Made by a program: the position numbers and the translations under genes. Positions 11,669 through 21,166 of a stretch of DNA of 64,000 bases are shown in pieces. This DNA comes from Enterobacter sp. Cy-643 (GTDB lineage: Bacteria > Pseudomonadota > Gammaproteobacteria > Enterobacterales > Enterobacteriaceae): the NCBI RefSeq assembly GCF_011752815.1, contig NZ_VWWV01000004.1:350026-414025 (forward strand), read 5' to 3'. The notes beneath the pieces are model-generated. The model had not been told where the DNA came from. It ran no database searches and was given only the letters and a program-made list of their open reading frames with translations. Within the stretch, counting starts at the first letter, position 1, and each line of letters opens with the position of its first letter.

Positions 11669-14221
11669 TTAGAACAGCTCGTGCTCTTCCCCGTTATCGA
11701 TAAGCGTCGTACCCACTTCATGCACGGCCTGTTGCGTAGGCTGCGTACCTTCGATGAAATACTCCTCACGACTGTTACCGCCGTTGGCTAGCTGCCCGGT
11801 ACTGCGGTCAATATTGACGGTGACGATACCCGGCGGTGGCGTCATCGGCTCTTCCGGTACGCCAGCCAGCGCGATTTTCATGAAATCATCCCAGGCGGGC
11901 TGGGCGCTCTTAGCCCCGCCTTCGTAGCCGGAGATCTGATCTTTAATCGCGCCTGAAGCGGTGGTGCGACCAAGATCGCGGCGATGGTCGTCGAACCCAA
12001 TCCATACCGACGTGACCACGCCAGGGCCGTAACCGGAGAACCAGGCATCTTTCGAACTGTTGGTCGTCCCTGTTTTGCCGCCGATATCCCGGCGTTTCAA
12101 ATCACGGCCTGCTCGCCAGCCGGTTCCCTGCCAGCCCGGTTCGCCATAAATGTTGCTGTTAAGCGCACTTTTTATCAGGAACGCCAGCGGCGTGTTGATC
12201 ACGTGTGGCGCATACTCCTCGCCCTGTGCTTTCGCCACCAGAGCGCTGTTAGCTTGCTCCAGCTGAGGCATGGGTACGCTGCTGTTTTGTGGCGTTTGCG
12301 AGATGGCAACGTCTTCTACGTCCTGGTTTTCCAGAACCGTTGATTTAGGCGTATCGCCGTAGATAACTGGAATATCACAGCTGGCGCAGGCAATTTTAGG
12401 CTTCGTCTCAAACACGGTATTACCCGCGTCATCGACAATTTTGGTGATGTAGTAAGGGTCAACCAGGAAGCCGCCGTTTGCCATCACGGAGTAACCGCGG
12501 GCAACCTGCATTGGCGTAAATGAGGCAGAGCCCAGTGCCAGCGATTCGGTATGAACAATGTTTGCCGCAGGGAAGCCAAAACGCTGCAGATATTCTGCGG
12601 CATAATCTACGCCCATTGCCCGCATTGCGCGTACCATCACCACGTTTTTGGACTCACCCAGCCCCTGACGTAGACGGATGGGTCCGGCATATTGGGCTGG
12701 AGAGTTTTTCGGCCGCCAGTCGGAACCTGCCCCGGCATCCCAGCGTGAAATAGGCACGTCATTGAGAATGCTTGCCAGCGTCAGGCCTTTGTCCATCGCT
12801 GCGGTATACAGGAAAGGTTTGATGTTTGACCCTACCTGGCGTAGCGCCTGGGTCGCGCGGTTAAATTTGCTTTGGTTAAAGTCAAAGCCGCCGACCAGCG
12901 CCAGCACGGCACCATCATGCGGATTGAGCGAAACCAGCGCTGAGTTCACGTCGGGCACCTGGCTAAGCCACCACGCATCGTCCACTTTACGAACCCAAAT
13001 TTGCTGGCCTGCCTGAACCACATCGGTCACTTTGCGTGGCGTAGCGCCTTGCGCGGTGTCGGAACGATACGGACGCGCCCAGCGCATGCCTTCCATACCC
13101 AATGAAACGGAGCTGCCGTCTGCCAGCATGGCCGTGGCTTCATCAGGCACTGCGCGGGTGACAACTGCCGGGAACAGCGGGCCATAAACCGGAAGACTTT
13201 TCAGCGAATCGGTGATTTTTTTCTTATCCCAGGCGCTTTCCCCCACTTTCCACAACACATTATAGGGGCCGCGGTAGCCATGGCGCATATCGTAGGCGAT
13301 GACGTTGTTGCGAACGGCATCCTGAGCACCCTGCTGGATTTTACGGCTCAGCGTGGTGTAAACCTTGTAGCCATCTTCGTAGGCTTTGTCACCATAGCGG
13401 GCGACCATGTCCTGACGCACCAGCTCTGAAAGGTATGGCGCGGAGAAGGCGATTTCAGGCGTATGGTAGCTGGCGTCAATCGGCTGATTGCGCGCTTCAT
13501 CGTACTGACTTTGGCTGATGTAACCTTCGCTCAGCATGCGCGACAGCACCACGTTACGGCGTGCCGTAGAGCGATCCATGGAGTATAGCGGGTTAAAGGT
13601 TGACGGCGCTTTAGGCAACCCGGCAATCACCGCAATCTCGCTCAGGGTCAGCTGATCCACCGTTTTGCCGAAGTAAACCTGAGCGGCAGCGCCGACGCCG
13701 TAGGCGCGGTAACCGAGGTAGATTTTGTTCAGGTAGAGCTCAAGGATCTCGTCTTTGTTGAGCATCTGTTCGATGCGCACCGCAAGAAACGCTTCCTTAA
13801 TTTTGCGCATCAGGGTGCGTTCGGGGCTAAGGAAGAAGTTACGCGCCAGCTGCTGCGTGATGGTACTTGCTCCCTGAGAAGCATGGCCCGAGAACAGCGC
13901 CACGCTTGCAGCACGGAAGATGCCCACCGGGTCAACGCCGTGGTGCTCGTAAAAGCGGCTGTCTTCTGTCGCGATAAACGCTTTTACCATCACCGGAGGG
14001 ATCTGGTTCAGGGTCAGAGGAATACGGCGTTTTTCGCCGTACTGAGCGATCAGCTCGCCGTCAGCGCTGTAAACCTGCATTGGAATCTGCAGTCGCACGT
14101 CTCTCAATGTCGCCACGTCAGGCAGCTGGGGCTCAATGTATTTGTATAAACCGTAAATCGAGCCAGCTCCCAGCAGAACGCAACAGACTGCAAGGATTAA
14201 TAAATACTTTACGAACTTCAC
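11669..14221 (-). CDS. mrcA: Penicillin-binding protein 1a (MrcA/PonA)
   Basis: PBP1a is a bifunctional class A peptidoglycan synthase. From the GTG at 14221 it is 850 aa, the E. coli length, reading MKFVKYLLILAV; an upstream ATG (14245) would add eight residues, but GGGA is spaced for the GTG. A signal-anchor helix (about residues 5-27) precedes the transglycosylase domain, with catalytic Glu in TEDSRFYEHHGVD and the QGASTITQQLARN motif, an OB-like insert, and the transpeptidase domain with the nucleophile in GSNIKPF and the KTGTTNSSKDAW motif. It is divergent from hofM, 139 bp away. Confidence 0.97.
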   Translation of the reverse strand: MKFVKYLLILAVCCVLLGAGSIYGLYKYIEPQLPDVATLRDVRLQIPMQVYSADGELIAQYGEKRRIPLTLNQIPPVMVKAFIATEDSRFYEHHGVDPVGIFRAASVALFSGHASQGASTITQQLARNFFLSPERTLMRKIKEAFLAVRIEQMLNKDEILELYLNKIYLGYRAYGVGAAAQVYFGKTVDQLTLSEIAVIAGLPKAPSTFNPLYSMDRSTARRNVVLSRMLSEGYISQSQYDEARNQPIDASYHTPEIAFSAPYLSELVRQDMVARYGDKAYEDGYKVYTTLSRKIQQGAQDAVRNNVIAYDMRHGYRGPYNVLWKVGESAWDKKKITDSLKSLPVYGPLFPAVVTRAVPDEATAMLADGSSVSLGMEGMRWARPYRSDTAQGATPRKVTDVVQAGQQIWVRKVDDAWWLSQVPDVNSALVSLNPHDGAVLALVGGFDFNQSKFNRATQALRQVGSNIKPFLYTAAMDKGLTLASILNDVPISRWDAGAGSDWRPKNSPAQYAGPIRLRQGLGESKNVVMVRAMRAMGVDYAAEYLQRFGFPAANIVHTESLALGSASFTPMQVARGYSVMANGGFLVDPYYITKIVDDAGNTVFETKPKIACASCDIPVIYGDTPKSTVLENQDVEDVAISQTPQNSSVPMPQLEQANSALVAKAQGEEYAPHVINTPLAFLIKSALNSNIYGEPGWQGTGWRAGRDLKRRDIGGKTGTTNSSKDAWFSGYGPGVVTSVWIGFDDHRRDLGRTTASGAIKDQISGYEGGAKSAQPAWDDFMKIALAGVPEEPMTPPPGIVTVNIDRSTGQLANGGNSREEYFIEGTQPTQQAVHEVGTTLIDNGEEHELF

Positions 14222-14360
14222 CTTAAATTTCCCATCAGGTTTCAATTGGGCAGTTTCTAAACAACCGCGCGGTAGTATAAAGGCAAGCCAGAAGCTTTGA
14301 TATACCCGTTACTGTTTCGGGGTCAGGGCTGTTCATCATCCGGATAAGGAGATCGAAACC

Positions 14361-15176
14361 ATGATGTTTCCTGGTTGGCGGATTGGCCTGGATATCCAGG
14401 CGGAGGGCGTACGTGCCGCAGCGGTTCAGTGGCACCGGCAGGGGTGGCAGCTGCGCCATTGGTGGCATTTACCTTTCCCGAAACAGACACTTGCGGACGG
14501 CATGTTACCCGAACCCGACATGCTGCGCGAGGCGCTTGCGGCATGGCGTAAAGAAATCCCTGTACGCCATCATCTGCGGGTTGGCTTTCCGGCACAGCGG
14601 GCTTTGCAGCGGCAGGTTCCCAGACCTCCAGGGCGGTTACAGGAATCAGTTCAGGAGAAGTATATCTCGGGGGCAACGGCTCGCCAGTTGCAAATGTCCG
14701 CGGAACAACTCTGCTATGACTATCTGGAGGAAGATTCGTCATTTTCCGTGACGGCGGCTAAACGGGCGGATATTGCTTCATTGCAGGCCATTTTTGCCAG
14801 CATGAAGCTCTTTCCCCGGACAATAACGCCGGGAGACAAAATTCTGAGCGCCTTGCCTCAGGATTGCTATCCAACACATTGTCGTTTTCTGGTTCATGAA
14901 GAGCCGGGTTACTGGTTGTGGGCATCAGTCAATAACCTCGAACGTTCCGGCTGGCTGGATAAACGGCAGACAGTGGATTTCCCGGCTCTATGTCAGCAGT
15001 TGGAGGCCAGCGCCGACGAAATTGCCTTTAGCCATGCCGATGCCGGGCGCTCCTGGCCTGCCGGAGCAGAAAGGCTAAATACCTGGCAACCCATTGTCCG
15101 CCAGCAGCCGCCGTTGCCGCGTCATGGCGGGCTTTACACGCTCGCATTGGGGCTCGCTCTGGGAGCCGAACGCTAA
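14361..15176 (+). CDS. hofM: HofM, PilM-like DNA-utilisation protein
   Basis: HofM is the first gene of a five-gene cluster that in E. coli is needed to use extracellular DNA as a nutrient, and it resembles the actin-like type IV pilus protein PilM (ComA of Haemophilus). The 271-aa product reads MMFPGWRIGLDIQAEGVRA, matching the start of an actin-like fold. AAGGAG stands 9 bases before the ATG at 14361. It is somewhat longer than E. coli HofM as I recall it (about 259 aa). Its stop overlaps the hofN start by one base. Confidence 0.88.
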   Translation: MMFPGWRIGLDIQAEGVRAAAVQWHRQGWQLRHWWHLPFPKQTLADGMLPEPDMLREALAAWRKEIPVRHHLRVGFPAQRALQRQVPRPPGRLQESVQEKYISGATARQLQMSAEQLCYDYLEEDSSFSVTAAKRADIASLQAIFASMKLFPRTITPGDKILSALPQDCYPTHCRFLVHEEPGYWLWASVNNLERSGWLDKRQTVDFPALCQQLEASADEIAFSHADAGRSWPAGAERLNTWQPIVRQQPPLPRHGGLYTLALGLALGAER

Positions 15177-15724
15177 TGATGCCGCTGATAAACCTTCTGC
15201 CATGGCGGCCGTTAAAACGCCGTCATCGGCTAAAACTTTGGGGCAGCCTTCTCATATGTGGCGTGCTTTTAGTTATGGGGCTGATGCTGCTTTGGGCTCA
15301 ATCTCTCGGCATGAAAGTGCGCTGGCAACAGGCCCAGACAACCGAATATGAGGTGCAGGAATCCGCCCTGAAGGCGCTGTTATCACGTCGGCTAACAGAG
15401 TTGAAAGATAATCAGCAGCGGCTGGCGATATTGCAGGCGGAGGTGGTGCGCACAGGCAATATTTCCCGTTGGGAAAGCGTGCTGAATGTGCTGGCCTCAC
15501 GGTTGCCTGAGAACAGCTGGCTACAGAGCGTTAGCTGGCAGAACGAAAGCGCTATCGTCTCTGGCGTGGCGGGAGATGCACGCGAACTGGAGCGGTTTGA
15601 GGCAGTTTTAGCCGATTTGCCGGGAACGTTTGAGGTCAAGCCTGGTGAGCTGCGTGATGAAAAAAACAAAGGTCTGGTCTTTACCTTCACCTTAAACCCT
15701 CAGGGGGGCGAACATGCTCAGTAA
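15176..15724 (+). CDS. hofN: HofN, PilN-like DNA-utilisation protein
   Basis: HofN corresponds to PilN/ComB, an inner-membrane assembly protein. The 182-aa product begins MMPLINLLPWRPLKRR (the ...INLLPWR motif typical of PilN), followed by one membrane helix at about residues 22-42, then a coiled-coil and a small globular periplasmic domain. It starts inside the hofM stop (TAATG) and overlaps hofO by 11 bases. Confidence 0.85.
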   Translation: MMPLINLLPWRPLKRRHRLKLWGSLLICGVLLVMGLMLLWAQSLGMKVRWQQAQTTEYEVQESALKALLSRRLTELKDNQQRLAILQAEVVRTGNISRWESVLNVLASRLPENSWLQSVSWQNESAIVSGVAGDARELERFEAVLADLPGTFEVKPGELRDEKNKGLVFTFTLNPQGGEHAQ

Positions 15725-16184
15725 CCTGGATCGCCTCATTGATGGGCATGTTGCCTGGCGGGCATTGAGCCTGTTGGTATGTTTGTTGTTCATCGCTTTA
15801 GCCTGCTTGTGGCTGCTGGTTTGGCCCCTGCGACAAGAATTGCAGGCTAAACAACAGCATCACCATCAGCGCTGGCAGCATGTGCTCTCGCAGCAGCGGG
15901 AAATTGCAGCCTTGCCGAAACCAGAGCCGCTGCCCGATGTCGTGTCTCTGGAGAGGTTTTCTGCCATGGCAGCGGTAAAACGATCCGGCGGGAGGCTGGT
16001 GACGTGGCGGCCTGAACCTCAGCATTCTGTGTTGGAAATGCTGATTCCCTGGCCCAATGTGCCGCCCCTTTTTAGAGAACTGGCTAACTATTCAAGCCTG
16101 AAGCTGCCGGCATTTATCTTGAGTGAAGCTGGGGAAAAGGTGCGGGTTTTGCTCACACTGGAGTTTACTGATGAAAGCCGCTAG
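15714..16184 (+). CDS. hofO: HofO, PilO-like DNA-utilisation protein
   Basis: HofO occupies the PilO position. The 156-aa protein has one N-terminal membrane helix (about residues 17-37, LSLLVCLLFIALACLWLLVW), a basic and Gln/His-rich juxtamembrane coil, and a periplasmic domain. Sequence conservation in this family is low, so the call rests on gene order, topology and length. It overlaps hofN and hofP. Confidence 0.82.
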   Translation: MLSNLDRLIDGHVAWRALSLLVCLLFIALACLWLLVWPLRQELQAKQQHHHQRWQHVLSQQREIAALPKPEPLPDVVSLERFSAMAAVKRSGGRLVTWRPEPQHSVLEMLIPWPNVPPLFRELANYSSLKLPAFILSEAGEKVRVLLTLEFTDESR

Positions 16185-16563
16185 TTGGATGTTACTGGTC
16201 GTGCTCAGCTCACCCCTGCAGTCGTCGCCGCGTAATCCTTTTCTTTTACCCGTCTCACCCTGTGAAGCGCTGCTCAAGCGTCTTGATGGCTGGCAGTTAC
16301 GCGGCGTGTTTTACCCGACTGGCTCTGCAGACAGCATTGCTTTAATGAAATTCTCGGGGAAACGCTGGCAAAGGGTAAAAGAAGGTTTTTTTCTGGAGCC
16401 TGGCGTGCAGGCGATCGCGCTTCATGAGCGGCAACTGAGAGTTTCGCTCAACGGCGCCTGTGAAGGGCGTCATTACCACTGGGAAATAGAGGGAGGAGTC
16501 AATGATAAGGCACATCGTGGCAGGCATACTGATGCTGATGCCCCTGACGGGGTGGACGAATAA
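16171..16563 (+). CDS. hofP: HofP, PilP-like DNA-utilisation protein
   Basis: From the ATG at 16171 the product is 130 aa with a short signal-like N-terminus (MKAASWMLLVVLSSPLQSS), as expected for a periplasmic PilP-like protein. A longer in-frame start at 16123 would lie deep inside hofO and hide the signal peptide. It contains two cysteines (SPCEALL and NGACEGR). It overlaps hofO by 14 bases and hofQ by 62 bases, an unusually long overlap. Confidence 0.8.
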   Translation: MKAASWMLLVVLSSPLQSSPRNPFLLPVSPCEALLKRLDGWQLRGVFYPTGSADSIALMKFSGKRWQRVKEGFFLEPGVQAIALHERQLRVSLNGACEGRHYHWEIEGGVNDKAHRGRHTDADAPDGVDE

Positions 16564-17749
16564 TCGCGTTACTCTGACGTTAGATGAAACACCGGTCGTG
16601 CAGGTTTTGCAGGCGCTGGCCGAGCAGCAAAACTTTAACGTGATGATTGCGCCTGAGGTGACGGGGAGTCTTTCGCTACGTTTGGCTGATGTGACGTGGG
16701 AGCAGGCTTTCCAGCAGGTACTCAGATTAGCAAACCTGACTTCGTCGAAAACGGGCAATATTCTTCAAATCCAGCAGAAACAGGATCCGGCGCAACGACG
16801 TGCTCAGCAAGAGGCCACTCGTAAGCAAAAAGCGCTTGAGCAGCCGCTGGTACAAATGGTTTATACGCCGCGTTATGCTGAAGTTGCCGACCTTGCCGCG
16901 GGGATAAAAGCCCATGAAGAAAAACTGCTTGGTCCCCGGGGCAGCATTACCGTAGATAAGCGCACAAACCGGCTTGTGGTCCGCGACAGCCAGCAGGCAC
17001 AAAAACGAGTGGCAGCCTGGATTAAAGATATGGATGTTTCGATGGGGCAGGTCGAGCTGTCCGCGCATATTGTCACCATCAACCAGGACAAGCTTCGAGA
17101 GCTCGGCGTGAAGTGGAGTGCCCCGGCAGGTGAGACTGAATCCGGACTATATCAGGCCACAACAGTCTCAAGTGAGTTAGCAGTAAACGCGGCAACCACA
17201 ACGGTAGGATTTAATATTGGCCGGATCAACGGCCGTATGCTTGAGCTGGAACTCAGCGCGCTTGAGCAGCAGCAACAGCTAGAAATCATCGCCAGCCCGC
17301 GCTTGCTGGTGGCACACCAGCAGTCTGCCAGCATCAAACAGGGCACTGAAATTCCCTATCAAATCTCTAATGGTAAAAATGAAGCCACTTCGGTGGAATT
17401 TAAGGAGGCGGTGTTGGGGATGGAGGTTATGCCGACGATAAGTCACCACGGGACAATTCGCCTGCAGCTTCGCATCAGCCAAAATATGCCTGGGCGCAGC
17501 ATCCAACACGCAGATGGGGAAGCACTCGCCATTGATAAGCAGGAGATTGAAACGCAGGTCGAGGTGAAAGACGGTGAGACGCTGGCGTTAGGCGGAATCT
17601 TCCAGCAGCAGAACAACCACACCAGGGATAGCGTTCCTTTGCTGGGAAATATTCCTTTTATCGGACAATTGTTCCGGCACGACGGGAAAAAGCACCAACG
17701 TCGGGAATTAGTCGTGTTCATCACGCCCAGATTAATTGCATTACCTTAG
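16502..17749 (+). CDS. hofQ: HofQ secretin, DNA-uptake porin
   Basis: HofQ is an outer-membrane secretin related to PilQ/ComE of competence systems. The 415-aa protein has an N-terminal signal segment (MIRHIVAGILMLMPLTGWT), N0/N1-type periplasmic domains (about residues 25-170, including VQVLQALAEQQNFNVMI), and the C-terminal secretin core with VEVKDGETLALGGIF and VPLLGNIPFIGQLFR. GGAGGAG precedes the ATG. It lacks the long extra domains of true type IV pilus PilQ proteins. It ends the hof cluster. Confidence 0.93.
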   Translation: MIRHIVAGILMLMPLTGWTNNRVTLTLDETPVVQVLQALAEQQNFNVMIAPEVTGSLSLRLADVTWEQAFQQVLRLANLTSSKTGNILQIQQKQDPAQRRAQQEATRKQKALEQPLVQMVYTPRYAEVADLAAGIKAHEEKLLGPRGSITVDKRTNRLVVRDSQQAQKRVAAWIKDMDVSMGQVELSAHIVTINQDKLRELGVKWSAPAGETESGLYQATTVSSELAVNAATTTVGFNIGRINGRMLELELSALEQQQQLEIIASPRLLVAHQQSASIKQGTEIPYQISNGKNEATSVEFKEAVLGMEVMPTISHHGTIRLQLRISQNMPGRSIQHADGEALAIDKQEIETQVEVKDGETLALGGIFQQQNNHTRDSVPLLGNIPFIGQLFRHDGKKHQRRELVVFITPRLIALP

Positions 17750-17982
17750 GTTTTTCCTCTTCCCCCTGCGGGTTTTTCTGCCAAACAGCGCCCAGGTGTT
17801 TGACGACAGAGAGGAATTAGCTTACAAGGTGTACCGTTTCGGGAGGCTGGGTATTGAGAGCCTGTGGTCGGTAAAGCTGGCGCACGCTTTTCGTCCCGAG
17901 CCGGGCGCCAGGTGATTTATTCGGTTGCCAAACCCCCTTGAGTGTTGAGATAATTTTTAGTCTGATTCTCGAACTCACGCTT

Positions 17983-18054
17983 ATGAGGTTTCAGTTCATG
18001 TCCCGCCGCAGCAAGTTGTTACCGGGCGGGTTTATCATCAACGAATTGTCTTAG
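17983..18054 (+). CDS. Candidate 23-aa leader ORF before aroK
   Basis: An ATG-started frame encodes [20 protein letters not shown]... and stops with TAG 13 bases before aroK. It is strongly basic in the first half. No good Shine-Dalgarno is visible. The hairpin at 18002-18030 lies wholly inside it, so it might be a leader peptide controlling aroK, or a chance frame. No family was recognised. Confidence 0.25.
   Translation: MRFQFMSRRSKLLPGGFIINELS
18002..18030 (+). other. Hairpin in the aroK leader
   Basis: CCCGCC (18002-18007) can pair with GGCGGG (18025-18030) across a 17-base loop, followed by TTTATC. This resembles a weak attenuator but lacks a proper U-tract. Confidence 0.35.
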
Positions 18055-18067
18055 TAGTACCGAAAAA

Positions 18068-18589
18068 ATGGCAGAGAAACGCAATATCTTTCTGGTTGGG
18101 CCTATGGGTGCCGGCAAAAGCACTATTGGGCGTCAGTTAGCTCAGCAACTCAATATGGAATTTTTCGATTCTGATCAAGAGATTGAGAAACGTACCGGAG
18201 CTGATGTGGGCTGGGTATTCGACGTTGAAGGCGAAGAAGGCTTCCGCGATCGCGAAGAAAAAATCATTAACGAACTGACTGAAAAACAGGGCATCGTGCT
18301 GGCTACCGGTGGCGGCTCTGTGAAGTCTCGTGAAACCCGCAATCGTCTTTCCGCCCGTGGCGTAGTGGTTTACCTTGAAACCACCATTGAGAAACAGCTT
18401 GCTCGTACTCAGCGCGATAAAAAACGTCCGCTGTTGCAGGTTGAGACTCCACCTCGTGAGGTGCTGGAAGCACTGGCCGGCGAACGCAATCCGCTGTATG
18501 AAGAGATTGCCGATGTAACGATTCGCACCGATGATCAAAGCGCCAAAGTGGTCGCAAACCAGATCATTCATATGCTGGAAAGCAACTGA
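18068..18589 (+). CDS. aroK: Shikimate kinase I
   Basis: AroK phosphorylates shikimate at the 3-hydroxyl in the chorismate pathway. The 173-aa protein has the P-loop GPMGAGKST (about residues 11-19), the shikimate-binding FFDSDQEIE and GFRDREEKI, the [11 protein letters not shown] segment, and lid residues in RDKKRPLLQ. It heads the aroK-aroB-damX-dam-rpe-gph-trpS series and is followed 58 bases later by aroB. Confidence 0.98.
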   Translation: MAEKRNIFLVGPMGAGKSTIGRQLAQQLNMEFFDSDQEIEKRTGADVGWVFDVEGEEGFRDREEKIINELTEKQGIVLATGGGSVKSRETRNRLSARGVVVYLETTIEKQLARTQRDKKRPLLQVETPPREVLEALAGERNPLYEEIADVTIRTDDQSAKVVANQIIHMLESN

Positions 18590-18647
18590 TTCTGGCTTAA
18601 TTAAGAAACGCCTGCGGGCAAAGCAACAATAAGGTGGGCTCCGCGTA

Positions 18648-19736
18648 ATGGAGAGGCTGACAGTCACTCTCGGGGAACGTAGTTACCCTATTACCATTGC
18701 CGCCGGGTTATTCAATGACCCGGCTTCCTTTTGGCCGCTGAAGGCTGGCGACCAGACCATGCTGGTTACCAATGAAACCCTTGCACCGCTCTATCTGGAC
18801 AAGGTTCGTGGTCTTCTGGAACAGGCAGGCGTTAAAGTGGATACCGTCATTCTTCCGGATGGCGAGCAGTTTAAAAGCCTCGCGGTGCTTGATACCGTCT
18901 TTACGGCACTGTTGGAAAAACCTCACGGCCGCGACACCACCTTGATTGCTTTAGGCGGTGGCGTTGTGGGCGATTTAACCGGTTTTGCCGCAGCGAGCTA
19001 TCAGCGCGGGGTGCGTTTTATCCAGGTTCCTACCACACTGCTTTCGCAGGTGGACTCCTCCGTTGGCGGCAAAACGGCCGTTAACCATCCCCTCGGCAAA
19101 AACATGATTGGCGCATTCTACCAGCCCGCTTCGGTGGTGGTGGATCTCGACTGCCTGTCGACTTTGCCTGCTCGGGAACTGGCTTCGGGCCTGGCGGAAG
19201 TCATTAAATACGGCATTATTCTGGACGGCGAGTTCTTTGACTGGCTGGAAGAGAATATCGACGCATTGTTAACGCTGGACGGCAAAGCAATGGCGTACTG
19301 CATTCGTCGTTGTTGTGAGCTGAAAGCCGAAGTTGTTGCCGCAGACGAGCGAGAAAGCGGCTTACGTGCTTTACTGAATTTGGGTCATACGTTTGGCCAT
19401 GCCATTGAAGCTGAAATGGGCTATGGCAACTGGCTGCATGGCGAAGCCGTGGCGGCCGGGATGGTGATGGCGGCGCGGACCGCTCAGCGTCTGGGTCAAT
19501 TCAGCGAGGCAGAAGTTCAGCGCGTGATCGCGCTGCTGGTACGAGCCGGTTTACCGGTTAACGGGCCGCAGGAAATGTCCCCTGACGCGTATATGCCCCA
19601 CATGATGCGTGACAAAAAAGTATTAGCCGGTGAGCTGCGTTTGATTCTGCCGCTGGCGATAGGGAAGAGTGAAGTGCGCGGTGGAGTACCGCACGATGTC
19701 GTTCTATCAGCCATCGCTGATTGCCAGCAGGCTTAA
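18648..19736 (+). CDS. aroB: 3-dehydroquinate synthase
   Basis: AroB converts DAHP to 3-dehydroquinate using NAD+ and a divalent metal, the second step of the shikimate pathway. The 362-aa protein equals E. coli AroB in length, with the NAD-binding [14 protein letters not shown], the substrate and metal residues in [15 protein letters not shown], and the metal histidines in [12 protein letters not shown] and [10 protein letters not shown]. The annotated start reads [15 protein letters not shown]. Confidence 0.98.
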   Translation: MERLTVTLGERSYPITIAAGLFNDPASFWPLKAGDQTMLVTNETLAPLYLDKVRGLLEQAGVKVDTVILPDGEQFKSLAVLDTVFTALLEKPHGRDTTLIALGGGVVGDLTGFAAASYQRGVRFIQVPTTLLSQVDSSVGGKTAVNHPLGKNMIGAFYQPASVVVDLDCLSTLPARELASGLAEVIKYGIILDGEFFDWLEENIDALLTLDGKAMAYCIRRCCELKAEVVAADERESGLRALLNLGHTFGHAIEAEMGYGNWLHGEAVAAGMVMAARTAQRLGQFSEAEVQRVIALLVRAGLPVNGPQEMSPDAYMPHMMRDKKVLAGELRLILPLAIGKSEVRGGVPHDVVLSAIADCQQA

Positions 19737-19810
19737 CAACTAGAATTTTTATAGTATTTAACTTCGGGCGTGATGCAGAGATGAGCATACGCCTTTGAGT
19801 GGGGTGTTAA

Positions 19811-21103
19811 ATGGATGAGTTTAAACCAGAAGACGAGCTGAAACCCGATCCAAGCGATCGTCGTCCTGGGCGTTCCCGCAAACCTGACGAGTTCGATAAA
19901 GAACCGCAGATCAACGTTGATGACGTCGATCTTGATGCGGACGACCGTCGCCCTTCACGTGCTCGTCGTGAGCGTGAAGAAGAGGTTGAGGAAGAGTACG
20001 AAGGTGATGACGGCCTGGCCGCGGAGCCTCGTCCGGCGCGTGGGCGTAAAAAGGCAGCGAAACAGAAAGCGCCTGCTTCTCGTCAGCACATCATGATGGG
20101 CGTCGGGATTCTGGTTCTGCTGCTGCTTATCATTGGTATCGGCTCAGCCCTGAAAGCGCCTTCATCCACCCCAGATACTGCCGAGCAAAAACCAGGCGCC
20201 GAGAAGAATATCGATCTTTCCGGTTCTAACGGTGCGGCACCTGCCGACCAGGCCAACGCCGCTCAGCCATCGTCAGGAAATACTCCAGTTGCTGGCCAGC
20301 AGAATCAGCAGGATGTTTCACTGCCGCCTATTTCTTCTACACCAACCCAGGCTCAGACGCAGCCGCAGCCGGAAGGGCAGCAGCGCGTTGAGGTTCCTGG
20401 AAATCTGAATAACGCCCTGACTCAGCCTCAGCAGCAGGGCCAGATTGACAATGTGGTGAGCAATTCCACGCTGCCTACTGAACCGGCTACAGTCGCGCCA
20501 ATCGCTGGCAGCAAAACCGAGCCTCGCAAGCTGGCTGGTACCCAGGAGCCAACCCGCGCCGTTGAATCTCGCCCTGAGCGTAAGAAAACGGTCATTGAGC
20601 CTGTGCGTAAAGCCGAGCCTAAACCGCAAGTGAAAACTGAAAGCAAGCCAGTTGCAACGGTGAAGCGTAGTGAACCTGCACCGGTGGTTTCTGCTCCGGT
20701 AACGGCACCATCAACCAGCGCGGCCACTTCAAACCCGGCACCGAAGGCGACGGCATCTACTGCACCAAAAGCAGCACCGCAGGCTGCCGCGACGGCAAGC
20801 ACTGGCGGTACAGTCGCGGGTGATGCGAGCGCGATTAAGAGTGCGCCCGGCAGCCACTACACGCTGCAGCTGAGCTCTTCTTCAAACTCCGCAAACCTGA
20901 ATGCGTGGGCGAAAAAAGAGAACCTGCAACATTATATGGTTTACCAGACTCAGCGTAACGGCCAGCCCTGGTTCGTGCTGGTGAGCGGTGTTTATGCCAC
21001 GAAAGACGATGCAAAACGCGCGGTGACAAGCCTTCCGGCCGACGTTCAGGCTAAGAATCCGTGGGCAAAACCTATTCATCAGGTGCAGTCTGACCTCAAG
21101 TGA
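19811..21103 (+). CDS. damX: Cell-division SPOR protein DamX
   Basis: DamX is a bitopic inner-membrane protein that accumulates at the septum. The 430-aa product has an acidic/basic cytoplasmic region (residues 1-95), one membrane helix (about 97-118, [20 protein letters not shown]), a long Pro/Gln/Ala-rich periplasmic linker (about 120-340), and a C-terminal SPOR domain (about 345-425, [12 protein letters not shown] ... [15 protein letters not shown]) that binds glycan denuded of stem peptides. It lies between aroB and dam. Confidence 0.95.
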   Translation: MDEFKPEDELKPDPSDRRPGRSRKPDEFDKEPQINVDDVDLDADDRRPSRARREREEEVEEEYEGDDGLAAEPRPARGRKKAAKQKAPASRQHIMMGVGILVLLLLIIGIGSALKAPSSTPDTAEQKPGAEKNIDLSGSNGAAPADQANAAQPSSGNTPVAGQQNQQDVSLPPISSTPTQAQTQPQPEGQQRVEVPGNLNNALTQPQQQGQIDNVVSNSTLPTEPATVAPIAGSKTEPRKLAGTQEPTRAVESRPERKKTVIEPVRKAEPKPQVKTESKPVATVKRSEPAPVVSAPVTAPSTSAATSNPAPKATASTAPKAAPQAAATASTGGTVAGDASAIKSAPGSHYTLQLSSSSNSANLNAWAKKENLQHYMVYQTQRNGQPWFVLVSGVYATKDDAKRAVTSLPADVQAKNPWAKPIHQVQSDLK

Positions 21104-21166
21104 AAATAAGCGCAGTCGCTGTCGGAGCCTTTCCACAGCTGGATAAGGTGTAAATAGTAAGACAGC

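Larger units (their letters stand above)
17750..18067 (+). promoter_or_regulatory. aroK upstream leader region
   Basis: This 318-bp gap should contain the promoters of the aroK-aroB-damX-dam super-operon. It holds a candidate 23-codon open frame at 17983-18054 and a GC-rich hairpin at 18002-18030 followed by TTTATC. A TTGAGA-type -35 near 17945 is possible, but no clear sigma-70 pair was identified. Confidence 0.45.
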
